Part shown: positions 33,745 to 41,700 of the stretch, one piece after another
Position numbering within the stretch: the first letter of the stretch is position 1
How the letters are laid out: every line of letters starts with the position of its first letter
Assembly (NCBI RefSeq): GCF_004168285.1
Contig: NZ_SEWF01000041.1
Coordinates: forward strand, 1 to 43,480
Direction: 5' to 3'
Length of the DNA: 43,480 nucleotides
Origin: Emticicia agri
GTDB taxonomy: Bacteria > Bacteroidota > Bacteroidia > Cytophagales > Spirosomataceae
The notes under the pieces: generated by a model
The model's database searches: none
What the model was told of the DNA's origin: nothing
The model's input: only the letters and a program-made list of their open reading frames with translations
Made by a program: the position numbers and the translations under genes

Positions 33745-34682
33745 TGGCAGTTTTTATACACTTTCTTTTTTTTTATTAAAATTTGTCTATGTGTTAAAGC
33801 AAGAAATATTAATCCAATTATGACTGTCAATGTTATTGTTATCATATTTTCATAGATTTGACTTGCATTCATTTTTATATTTGCAACAATTGCTGTCTGA
33901 ATTCCATTCAATGCTCCATGTGCAATTGAAGCAGGTATAAAGCTGTTACTTTTTAGGGTAAGCCAAGCATAAAAATATGATGTCGCAATAAGCCTAATCG
34001 GAAAAAGTATAAAACTTCCAATAACAGGATTGTCTGGGTAGTTATAACCATTGAGCAAAGCAGGCAAATGCCACATTGACCAAATAAAACCTAAAATTGT
34101 TACGCCCTTAACCAAACCAAATTGGTCTGTAAGTAAGGGTTGTAACAAACCACGCCAAGCAAATTCTTCTCCTGTAGCTACCAAGGCATTCAGCAGGGCA
34201 AATGCTGCCCCAGTAACAAATATGTTTGCTACAAATACTAACCAAGATTGAATTCCTTTTCCTAAAAAAAAAGGTCCCCCTGTAATATTTACACTTGAAA
34301 TTGAAAAACTAAACCATTCTGATTGTCCGTAGTTGAATTGTTGAATGATTATTAAAACTGCAAATGCAATAAATATAGGAATTAGAATGGCGAAAAATGA
34401 AGTGATAAAAATTTTTGAGTTTGGCTTCCATAAAAGTTTTTGTCTTAAATTCATGTTTCTGTTGAGAAAAAATATTGTTACAATAAGCGGTGACAGCATT
34501 GCTCCTACAAGCCAAATTCTTGCAGCATCACTATTAATGTCTCCTGTAATAGAAATTGCTAAAATTTGAATTAACCAGCTAACAATCAGTAAAAGTGCAA
34601 TGTAGATGGAAACTTGTTTTTTTGTTTTCATAATTTCTTGTCTCATTATTAATTTAGGGAGTTTGTCAAAATTGCCACTAAC
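33739..34682. mobile_element. cassette-like block with 11-bp inverted ends carrying a CPBP protease gene
   Basis: TGTTAGTGGCA (33739-33749) is the exact reverse complement of TGCCACTAACA (34672-34682). Between them lies one gene on the minus strand, filling almost the whole 944 bp. The left end coincides with truncation of a YcxB-like gene, and the block looks more AT-rich than its surroundings. The ends do not satisfy the integron attC core (GTTRRRY/RYYYAAC), and no recombinase or transposase is inside, so the mode of movement is unknown. Confidence 0.4.
33741..34631 (-). CDS. CPBP-family intramembrane metalloprotease (CAAX/Abi-type)
   Basis: 296 residues with about eight membrane helices. 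All family motifs are present: EEFAWRG (the EExxxR motif, about residues 155-161), WSMWHLPALL (the FxxxH-type histidine) and HGALNG in the late helix. These form the metal-binding active site inside the membrane. Relatives process prenylated proteins, mature peptides, or protect against bacteriocins. The ATG at 34631 is chosen; another lies five codons upstream at 34646. The stop codon overlaps the inverted repeat at the block edge. The lone gene between inverted ends suggests lateral gain, and a role in bacteriocin or phage protection is possible but not shown. Confidence 0.88.
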   Translation of the reverse strand: MKTKKQVSIYIALLLIVSWLIQILAISITGDINSDAARIWLVGAMLSPLIVTIFFLNRNMNLRQKLLWKPNSKIFITSFFAILIPIFIAFAVLIIIQQFNYGQSEWFSFSISSVNITGGPFFLGKGIQSWLVFVANIFVTGAAFALLNALVATGEEFAWRGLLQPLLTDQFGLVKGVTILGFIWSMWHLPALLNGYNYPDNPVIGSFILFPIRLIATSYFYAWLTLKSNSFIPASIAHGALNGIQTAIVANIKMNASQIYENMITITLTVIIGLIFLALTHRQILIKKKKVYKNCH

Positions 34683-34736
34683 AGGTTCCTTAGTAGGATT
34701 TCACAGTTATTAAGGATACTTATTTATTTTTTTCTT

Positions 34737-35126
34737 TTAGAAAACTATTACAGGAGCTGCTATGATAAGTGTTCCCCCAGCATCTGCTGTAGCGGTAGTA
34801 GGAGACCCTACAGGATTTCCGCCTCTTTTTATAACAAGCGTAGCTTGTTGCCCCGCCATACCACCAGCACCTGATATTGTAATGTTCGCTCCTGATACAC
34901 CAGCATCGAAAGTAATTTCTTTAGTCCAGGGAAGCGATGCTATCTGTTCAGTAATGGTTCCACCACTTGCCGTGGTGTAGGCTGTAATGATATTGTTTCC
35001 TGTAAAATTTCCTGTTAGCTCATATCGAATCGTGCGTGATGAGTTGTTTGTTACGTTAGTGTCATCTTTACTGCAAGAGGTAAAAACGGTAAGAACTGTA
35101 ATTAATGTAATAGCTAATTTTTTCAT
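34737..35126 (-). CDS. small lipoprotein, MmpS-like beta-sandwich
   Basis: 129 residues. The lipobox is in TVFTSC with the modified Cys18, followed by a polar linker (SKDDTNVTNNSS). The mature domain has the strand pattern RTIRYELTGNFTGNNIITAY ... SLPWTKEITFDAGVSGANIT ... QATLVIKRGGNPVG, which resembles MmpS-like domains: a YEV-type first strand, a central LPW(T/K), and a late xIxxxG. It is probably anchored in the outer or inner membrane facing the periplasm. It is a monocistronic gene; its function is not known. Confidence 0.7.
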   Translation of the reverse strand: MKKLAITLITVLTVFTSCSKDDTNVTNNSSRTIRYELTGNFTGNNIITAYTTASGGTITEQIASLPWTKEITFDAGVSGANITISGAGGMAGQQATLVIKRGGNPVGSPTTATADAGGTLIIAAPVIVF

Positions 35127-35386
35127 GACCCTTATACTGTTAATTTTTAAATTTTACTCTTTTATAATGACTTTCTCAATTTCATTTCTACTTTTTTAAT
35201 GATTACTACCTTTTGAATATCGGTTCTGCTTTTTGAATGTTACGTTGCTTTTTGTTTAAAGCAATCCCTTCTTTGAAATAAGTGGTATACAGAATTAGAA
35301 CAATTTCAGTTGCTTTGGCTGCATATGGTTGCATTCACTACTAAAACCAGTTGCCCCAACAATTGGAAAGTTTCGTTACTGGTTTT

Positions 35387-35818
35387 TTATGCTTCAATAT
35401 GAGGCCATTTCCACGCAGAACAGATAATCAAACATAGAAGAACTACTTCTACCACAGCAGCAAAATACATATGCAACCAAGCCTCGCCAGCCAAATTAAA
35501 CAACATATAAGGAATCAATACGGCTGCCACGATTATGTTTGTCAAGCGATTTATTTTAGCCGGCAGGGCAATAGAAAGGAAAATCATAAGGGTTGGTATA
35601 GTTACCAAAATCATTGCTATCAGTAGAAAGATGTATGAAATATCAAATACAAATACTTTCCCTGCCAATATATCTTTTATGGAGCCGGGCATATATAAAT
35701 GGAAATAATCAACGTAGGCATATAGAAACATAAAACTCGCCCATAGTGTAGCAATCTTTAGTTTCACGCTGACTTTGAAGTCTTGCAATGCGTTTTGTGG
35801 TATTTTATCTGTATTCAT
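35387..35818 (-). CDS. four-helix membrane protein, probably DUF6326
   Basis: 143 residues from the ATG at 35818; a longer frame from 35908 would run into the coding part of the upstream gene and is rejected. Four membrane helices are visible. The opening KVSVKLKIATLWASFMFLYAYVDYFHLYMPG, followed by DILAGKVFVF, resembles the DUF6326 family of small Bacteroidota membrane proteins. It starts 10 bp after the stop of the barrel-like gene and is therefore co-transcribed with it from the promoter near 36484. The function is unknown. Confidence 0.65.
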   Translation of the reverse strand: MNTDKIPQNALQDFKVSVKLKIATLWASFMFLYAYVDYFHLYMPGSIKDILAGKVFVFDISYIFLLIAMILVTIPTLMIFLSIALPAKINRLTNIIVAAVLIPYMLFNLAGEAWLHMYFAAVVEVVLLCLIICSAWKWPHIEA

Positions 35819-35828
35819 AAGTTTTCTA

Positions 35829-36458
35829 CTAAAAGTTAAATCCGACATTAAGTCCAGGCTCAGGAAAAATGAATTTAGACCATTTGTCATCCAACTGTTT
35901 AAACCCATCAGGCAGTTGGGTGTGATATGCCCGATGGGTCATACAAACTGACGGTTGAAAGAAAAACTTGTCCTTGAAGAGTTTGATGTGATAGCCCATT
36001 CGGTACGAATTGAAAATCTGAAAACCATTATCTATTTTATTTCCATTCTCATTCGCAAAAATCTGATAGGTAGGCATCACATCAAGTTGGGCATAGAAAC
36101 CCTTCCATAAAAATCGGGCGTAAGAAACTGTTACCCCATACTCACGTACATAGCCGGGAAATTTTTCTTCCGGTTTTTTGTAAGCCTTATTTAAAAATGG
36201 GTGGATACCATTGGGCCATGCGTATTTCCAGGTTTTAGGAGAAATTCTAATTACGTCTTTACCTGTAAGCCGATACCCAATATCTATTTGAACAAAATTG
36301 GGAGGGTTTTTTGTGTCAAAATTCCCGAATAACACAAATAAAGAAGTCCCGACAAACCATTTATGATAGGTGCTGTCTGTTTTGGCATATTGTGCATTTA
36401 CCTGTAAACTGCTTGCCAGCACTGCGGCAAGTACAATCCATAAAACTTTCTTTTGCAT
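35829..36458 (-). CDS. secreted outer-membrane beta-barrel-like protein
   Basis: 209 residues with a signal peptide (MQKKVLWIVLAAVLASSLQVNAQ). The mature chain is aromatic-rich with short amphipathic strands (KWFVGTSLFVLFGNF, FVQIDIGYRLTGKDVIRI, GVTVSYARFLWKGFYAQLDV, MGYHIKLFKDKFFFQPSVCM) and ends in a strand finishing with phenylalanine (PGLNVGFNF), the usual signal for insertion by the BAM complex. It is about the size of an eight-strand barrel. It is the first gene of a two-gene operon with the four-helix protein, and a Crp/Fnr-type dyad precedes its promoter. Confidence 0.65.
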   Translation of the reverse strand: MQKKVLWIVLAAVLASSLQVNAQYAKTDSTYHKWFVGTSLFVLFGNFDTKNPPNFVQIDIGYRLTGKDVIRISPKTWKYAWPNGIHPFLNKAYKKPEEKFPGYVREYGVTVSYARFLWKGFYAQLDVMPTYQIFANENGNKIDNGFQIFNSYRMGYHIKLFKDKFFFQPSVCMTHRAYHTQLPDGFKQLDDKWSKFIFPEPGLNVGFNF

Positions 36459-36483
36459 ATCTTTTACTATTATAATGATACTG

Positions 36484-36528
36484 CAAAATTAGATTAGCCG
36501 GATGCTATAACTCGTTAACTAAAGTTAA
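36484..36528 (-). promoter_or_regulatory. promoter with a Crp/Fnr-type site ahead of the barrel-like gene
   Basis: On the minus strand TAATTTTG (36491-36484) is a -7 element; no TTG occurs at -33. In its place, centred about 44 bp before the expected start, is TTAACTTTAGTTAA (36528-36515), a 14-bp dyad of the 5-4-5 form (TTAAC-N4-GTTAA) that Crp/Fnr proteins recognise. The regulator gene itself is immediately upstream (36566-37138). Confidence 0.6.
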
Positions 36529-36565
36529 TAAATGACTTCGCCATATAAGTTTAGAAGGACAGGTG

Positions 36566-37138
36566 TTATTTCTTCACAAGCCGACTTCTTAATCTGCTAA
36601 GTGATTGAGGCGTGATGCCCAGATAACTTGCTAACTGATGTTGTGGAACACGTTGAAGTAAGTCTGGTCTTTTTTGTAGTAAGTTCAGGTATCGTTGTTC
36701 GGGCGAAGAAGTTTTAAACTCGTCAAAGTCTATTCGTTGTTTGGCTAAAAGTTCCGCTGAAAACATTCTACACATTATGTCAAACTTCGGAAATTTACTG
36801 TTTACTTCTTCTTCCATATCCGCATTTGAAATAATAAGTAGAGTGTCTTCTGAGCAACTTATATAATATCCGGACGGAGTTTTACTTAGGGCACAAGCAG
36901 GTGTCAAGGCTTCCATTTCGGTGTAGAAAGCAGTGGTTCTTTCTTCACCATCTACAAAATAATAAGACCGAATGCAGCCTTTTAGAACAAAGTAGCTGTC
37001 TTTCGATTTTTGTCCTTCTTTGAGTAAAACAGTTCCTTTCTTTACTGAGTGAAACAAGTTTAACGAAAGTAAAACGTTCCTTTCATCATCTGTAAGTGAA
37101 ATGTATTTAGAGATAAAGTCGAATAGTATTTTTTCCAT
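36566..37138 (-). CDS. Crp/Fnr-family transcriptional regulator
   Basis: 190 residues. Residues 1-110 form the cyclic-nucleotide-binding-type jelly roll (LFHSVKKGTVLLKEGQKSKD, YFVLKGCIRSYYFVDGEERT), and a long dimerisation helix follows. The C-terminal helix-turn-helix is VPQHQLASYLGITPQSLSRL, the classic form in Bacteroidota Crp/Fnr proteins. The effector pocket lacks the RxE-type cAMP contacts I would expect, so cAMP is unlikely. A -7 box TACCTTTG (37180-37173) precedes the gene. Its likely target is the adjacent operon, given the 5-4-5 dyad there. Such regulators often control membrane or stress genes. Confidence 0.92.
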   Translation of the reverse strand: MEKILFDFISKYISLTDDERNVLLSLNLFHSVKKGTVLLKEGQKSKDSYFVLKGCIRSYYFVDGEERTTAFYTEMEALTPACALSKTPSGYYISCSEDTLLIISNADMEEEVNSKFPKFDIMCRMFSAELLAKQRIDFDEFKTSSPEQRYLNLLQKRPDLLQRVPQHQLASYLGITPQSLSRLRSRLVKK

Positions 37139-37172
37139 TTTTCAATAATCAAAATCCTGCATTTACAAAAAA

Positions 37173-37180
37173 CAAAGGTA
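37173..37180 (-). promoter_or_regulatory. -7 promoter element of the Crp/Fnr-type gene
   Basis: TACCTTTG on the minus strand fits TAnnTTTG, 35 bp upstream of the start codon. No TTG lies 19-20 bp further upstream. The 37139-37389 gap holds nothing else of note. Confidence 0.45.
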
Positions 37181-37389
37181 TGAAAAAAACAAGGGTTCGG
37201 AACATAGTAAAGCTACTCTTTGCTTTTGATTTTCTGTTCAGTCCTTTTCTTTTTTGTATAAGACATAGCTGCTCCTGACAAGCAATATATCTTTTGTGCC
37301 TGTTTCTAAAAAAGAACTCAATGCCGAACGCAAAGAATAGATTAAAAGCAAATGCGCTAATAGTTTGTAGTTGATAGCCATCTTTGCTA

Positions 37390-37842
37390 TCAATCCCATT
37401 GTATATCTTCTAAAAACCAGTATAGTCCGCCCATAGTGCAGGCAAACACTACTATGCTCATAGCCATTGAAAGCACGTAATATTTAGCTGAAAAACGGGT
37501 TTGGTTGGTTTTAAAAAACTGTTCGTATATATTCTGTGCTTCAAATACGAGTAATGCTATCAGGCTCAATACACCTATAACAATAGCCAGCACAGGAAAT
37601 TTAAGGCCAATGAGCCCAAACGGAGCAAATAATAAAGACCAGAAAGCAATGGCATATTTGGCGAGGTAAACTAAAATCAGAAAAATCACCCCGACGCCTA
37701 CACGTTGAGCAGTATTGAAATCCTCCTGCTTTTTGAGCATGGCCCGCACAAATACATGTAAACCACATACATGGGCAAAAGTAACGAGAGGAAGTGGTAT
37801 CAATAAAAATCCTAAAAATAAAGTAGCCTGCAAAAGTATCAT
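37390..37842 (-). CDS. hypothetical four-helix membrane protein
   Basis: 150 residues, nearly all membrane: helices at about 3-26, 46-66, 76-97 and 122-143, with a charged loop (RAMLKKQEDFNTAQR) after the first and another (EAQNIYEQFFKTNQTRFS) before the last. The family is not known to me. No signal peptide apart from the first helix. The gene stands alone between the Crp/Fnr gene and the divergent LytTR gene. Confidence 0.65.
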   Translation of the reverse strand: MILLQATLFLGFLLIPLPLVTFAHVCGLHVFVRAMLKKQEDFNTAQRVGVGVIFLILVYLAKYAIAFWSLLFAPFGLIGLKFPVLAIVIGVLSLIALLVFEAQNIYEQFFKTNQTRFSAKYYVLSMAMSIVVFACTMGGLYWFLEDIQWD

Positions 37843-38190
37843 AGAAGTGTTGTTTTGACAGACTAAAAATACTAAAAGAAACGAAGGTTTTACTGCTAAG
37901 TACCTGATATTTAAATATTTTTTGTTCTCTTAACGAAATGATAAATAAGGGAATGAATGTTCATATTTGTAATAGATTAAACAACTACACTAAAGCTCCT
38001 GCTATTTTTATCAGAGTAAATAACCGTCAAGATCTTTTTAAATGACAAAAAGAATCAAAAAAGAAGATTCAGGGTGGCGTATTTCAGCTAATGAAAAACT
38101 CTTGAGGGTCTTTATATCTCAACAGGTGCAGCAAAAGTATAGAGTAGCTTTTTGCCTCAAAAACTTAAAAAAAATAGCTTTTTTACATAC

Positions 38191-38226
38191 AATGTTCAAA
38201 ATGAGCAAAAGAATGTCCAAAATGAG
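38191..38226 (+). promoter_or_regulatory. two 15-bp direct repeats, 21 bp apart, upstream of the LytTR gene
   Basis: AATGTTCAAAATGAG (38191-38205) and AATGTCCAAAATGAG (38212-38226) differ at one base and lie exactly 21 bp apart, two helical turns. LytTR regulators typically bind such pairs of direct repeats on one face of DNA. The pair lies just upstream of a -7 element TAGTTTTG (38252-38259), so the near repeat would be centred about 47 bp before the start site, and no TTG -33 box is present. The rest of 37843-38289 has nothing else recognisable. Confidence 0.6.
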
Positions 38227-38251
38227 ATAACACTCACCTGAAATTATACTT

Positions 38252-38259
38252 TAGTTTTG
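38252..38259 (+). promoter_or_regulatory. -7 promoter element of the LytTR gene
   Basis: TAGTTTTG fits TAnnTTTG and lies 31 bp before the ATG at 38290. Since no -33 element is present, activation by a protein bound to the upstream direct repeats is plausible. Confidence 0.5.
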
Positions 38260-38289
38260 CCTCTCAAATTTACCATTGACCTCTACCCG

Positions 38290-38625
38290 ATGAACAACGA
38301 ATTGCTCCTGACTATTGACAGACATTTGACTATTAAGTATAGTGAGATATTAATGCTCAAAGCCTGCATTAATTACACAAACATCTTAATGGAAGATGGC
38401 CGCTCTGTTTTATCTTCCCGAACACTCAGAACCTTTGAACAACGCTTGTTCAATCAATCATTCTTCAGACCGAACCGCTCTGTTATTATCAACCTGAATT
38501 ATATGGTTAGTTATCAGAAAGAAGTTGCCACTATCAGAATGGGCAATAATGAATCAATTATTATTTCGAGAAGACGAATAAAAGGCTTTCTGAAAAAATC
38601 CAGAACAATCAACGATGAGCATTAA
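38290..38625 (+). CDS. stand-alone LytTR-family DNA-binding regulator
   Basis: 111 residues that are almost entirely a LytTR domain, with no receiver domain in front. Typical parts are the opening strand pair LLLTIDRHLTIKYSEILMLK, an ACINYTNILMEDGR strand for the usual Y-x-x-I/V, the helix SRTLRTFEQRLFNQSFFRPN (the conserved F.R.H/N.S site), then RSVIINLNYMVSY and the last strand ESIIISRRRIKGFLKK. An upstream in-frame TTG at 38257 is less likely than the ATG. Without a receiver, its activity would depend on amount or on another partner. It lies 126 bp ahead of the giant adhesin-like gene, which it may control along with itself. Confidence 0.88.
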   Translation: MNNELLLTIDRHLTIKYSEILMLKACINYTNILMEDGRSVLSSRTLRTFEQRLFNQSFFRPNRSVIINLNYMVSYQKEVATIRMGNNESIIISRRRIKGFLKKSRTINDEH

Positions 38626-38751
38626 AGAACTTTCGTGTTAGAAAGAAATGGGGATTTCTTAAAGATTTTTACCTTCAACGATTTCTCTCCTCTCTTACAC
38701 TACTGCTTTATTTCAGACAAACACAATAACAATTTGAATCACCAACCACAT

Positions 38752-41700
38752 ATGAAAAAATTTTTATTCCTCCTACTCATTCTTAGTACTTATAAAGGAT
38801 TTAGCCAGGTACATTCAGACGACCCTGATTTTGTTTCCAAAAAAATAAACACTTACCTACCAACAACTGCAGACGCTGCTGTTTGCGATGGCCTAAGTCT
38901 GGTAACAACCTATACAACGAATAATGGCTCAAGAGGTATTATGTTTGATGTGAAAGCCACCAATACCCTTACAATTAAATACTTTGACGCAAATCTATAT
39001 GCTGGTACTGCCACTTATGAAATCTGGTATCATCCCGGCTCGTATTTGGGTACTGAAGATACGCCTGGCAGTTGGACACGCATTGATTCTGTGAATAATA
39101 TTGTATCGGAAGGCGCCGGTCTACCTACCCGTATTCCAATATTAGTTGATGTGGTAATACCTGCAGGCGAAACCTATGCTTTTTATATAACAAATACGGT
39201 TAGTGGTGGCGTAAATTATGTAACCACAGCCGCATCTGGTGATACATTAGCTACTGATATAAATCTGATGGTTTTAGGAGGGGTTGGTAAAGCCTATCCT
39301 TTTTCTACAAATTTTCGCTACAGAAACTTTAGTGGAACTATTTGTTATAGGTTAGGCACAAACGAAGGAACTACGCTTACCTCTGATAACAATCCTGCTG
39401 ATGAAGGAGAGAATGTACTATTTACTGCAACTGTTTTACCCAGTTCGGCTACTGGTACAGTTACTTTTAAGGATGGAAGCACCACACTAAGCACAGTTGC
39501 TTTAAGTGGAGGAATAGCCACATTTTCAACCAATACCCTAACAGTTGGTACGCATAGTATCACCGCAACATATAATGGAGATGGTACGGTTGAACCCAGC
39601 ACTTCTGATACCCTTTCGCAGGTAATCAATTGTCTGGCTCCCACAGGAATTTCGGTTAATAATACTACCGTTTGCCCAGGTAGTTCAGTTTTGCTAACGG
39701 CTACTTGTGCATCAGGAACAATTACCTGGTACAATCAGGCAACTGGTGGAAGTGCCATTGGTACTGGTTCATCATTGAGCCATAGCCCTGCTGTTAATAC
39801 TACTTATTACACTTCTTGTGAAAGCGAAAACTGTGTAAGTAGCAGAGCAAGCACTGATGCTGTAACCCTTAGTACTGCGCCATCGGCGCCAACAAGCCCA
39901 ACAGCAATACCATCAAATTTTATAGTATCAGGTACAACCACGCTCACAGCAAGCGGCTGCGATTCTCCGGCCACAATCAGTTGGTACGATACAGCCAATA
40001 GTACCATTGCTCTACCTGACAATACACCCACCATTGCAGCCAATAAAACATTCTTTGCCCGATGTACAGGTACGAATACCTGTATAAGCGACCCAAGTAC
40101 CACTGTTTCTGTTACTTATACACCTTGTACGCCACTTAGCACATCTCCCGGCAATGTAACGATTTACTGGACAGGAGCTATAAGTGCCGATTGGAATAAC
40201 CCCTGCAACTGGAACCCTGCCTGGGTGCCAGATAATACGAATAGCGCAGTAGCTATTAGTTTGCAGAGCAATCAACCCGTCATTTCAGGTGCAGTGCCTG
40301 CTATTAAGGAATTGTACGTCAATGCAGGTGCTATACTTACAGTAAGTAATGGTGCTACCTTAAGCGTATCAAGTTCATCATTAGCATCCATTACTTCGTA
40401 TGGAGGATCTATCATCAATGAGGGTACTATCAGTACAGCTGTATCTGGTATCGGAATGAGTATTTTTGCTGGAGATATTACTAACCGTGGAACAATGAAT
40501 TTGAATAATAGTATTTCCGGAATAGTTGCTAATGTTAATGCAAATGCTACGATAACCAATGAAAGTACAGGAATTATCAATCTCACTGATGGATATGGAT
40601 TAAGATATATTGTCGGAAATTTGTCTACTATTACGAATCACGGAGCTATTAATTACTCAGGATTATCCTACGCTCTGAGTTTGAATGAGGGTACGCTGAT
40701 TAATGATGGAACTATTACTATTACCAATGGTTTTGGGATATCAAACTTAAACGGATCAGGCATTACTAATAATGCCTGTGGTAAGATTATCATGACAGCT
40801 GGTAATTATGACAATGATGGATCAACCACAACCAATGCAGGCCTCATTCAAATGCCTGATGAGTATGATTTTGCTAATACCGGTACGTTCACTAATAATG
40901 GCGTACTGAAAGCCAATAGTGTGACAGGAATTACGAATAACAGAATGATTATTACCAATACCTGCGCCATATTTACACGTGCCTTAGCAAATAATTATAC
41001 TGTAAATGGTATTTATACGAATGTGGCGGCAACAATTCAGGCAGGTACTTATACTTCGGGCAGCAATATATTTGTGGCAAATAATACCATTCCATCAGGT
41101 ACGCAAACTTTATATACCCAAGTAAACAACGGCACTTGTACATTTGTCGTACCATTTATATTTGATAATGCAAAGCCTGCTTCTGTTTTAGTGAGTCAAA
41201 CAGCTATTTGCTTAGGTAACTCAGTATCTTTAACAGCTTCATGCAATACAGGAACAATTACCTGGTACAAGCAGGCAACTGGTGGAAGCACGATTGGTAC
41301 AGGTTCTCCTTTGAATCAAAGCCCTACTACTGCTACTACTTATTACGCATCCTGCAAAAGTAGTAATTGTGAAAGTGGCAGAGTAGCAACCAGTTTAGTA
41401 ACTGTTAATAGTGTACCTCCAGCCCCAATCATCAATGCGCCAAATCCAAAAGTAGTTTGCGCACCAGGCACGCTTACTTTAACAACCAGCGACTGCACAG
41501 GCACAATTACCTGGTCGAATGGCTCGTCAGGCACGAGTTTAACTCTCTCAACGGTAGGTACATATGCCATTTCTGCTACTTGTACAGACGGCTCTTGCAC
41601 CAGTCCGGCCAGTGCAGCAGTCACAGGGTTACAAATTGTAGCTCAACCAGCAGCCCCAACTATCAATGCACCGAATCCAAAAGTGGTGTGTTCGCCAAAT

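Noticed and set aside
33739-34682. Integron cassette with attC sites
   Set aside because: The end sequences do not fit GTTRRRY/RYYYAAC and no integrase is visible; retained only as a cassette-like block with inverted ends.
38042-38230. 62-codon plus-strand frame before the LytTR gene
   Set aside because: Lysine-rich composition typical of AT-rich spacer, and its 3' end is made of the direct-repeat regulatory site.
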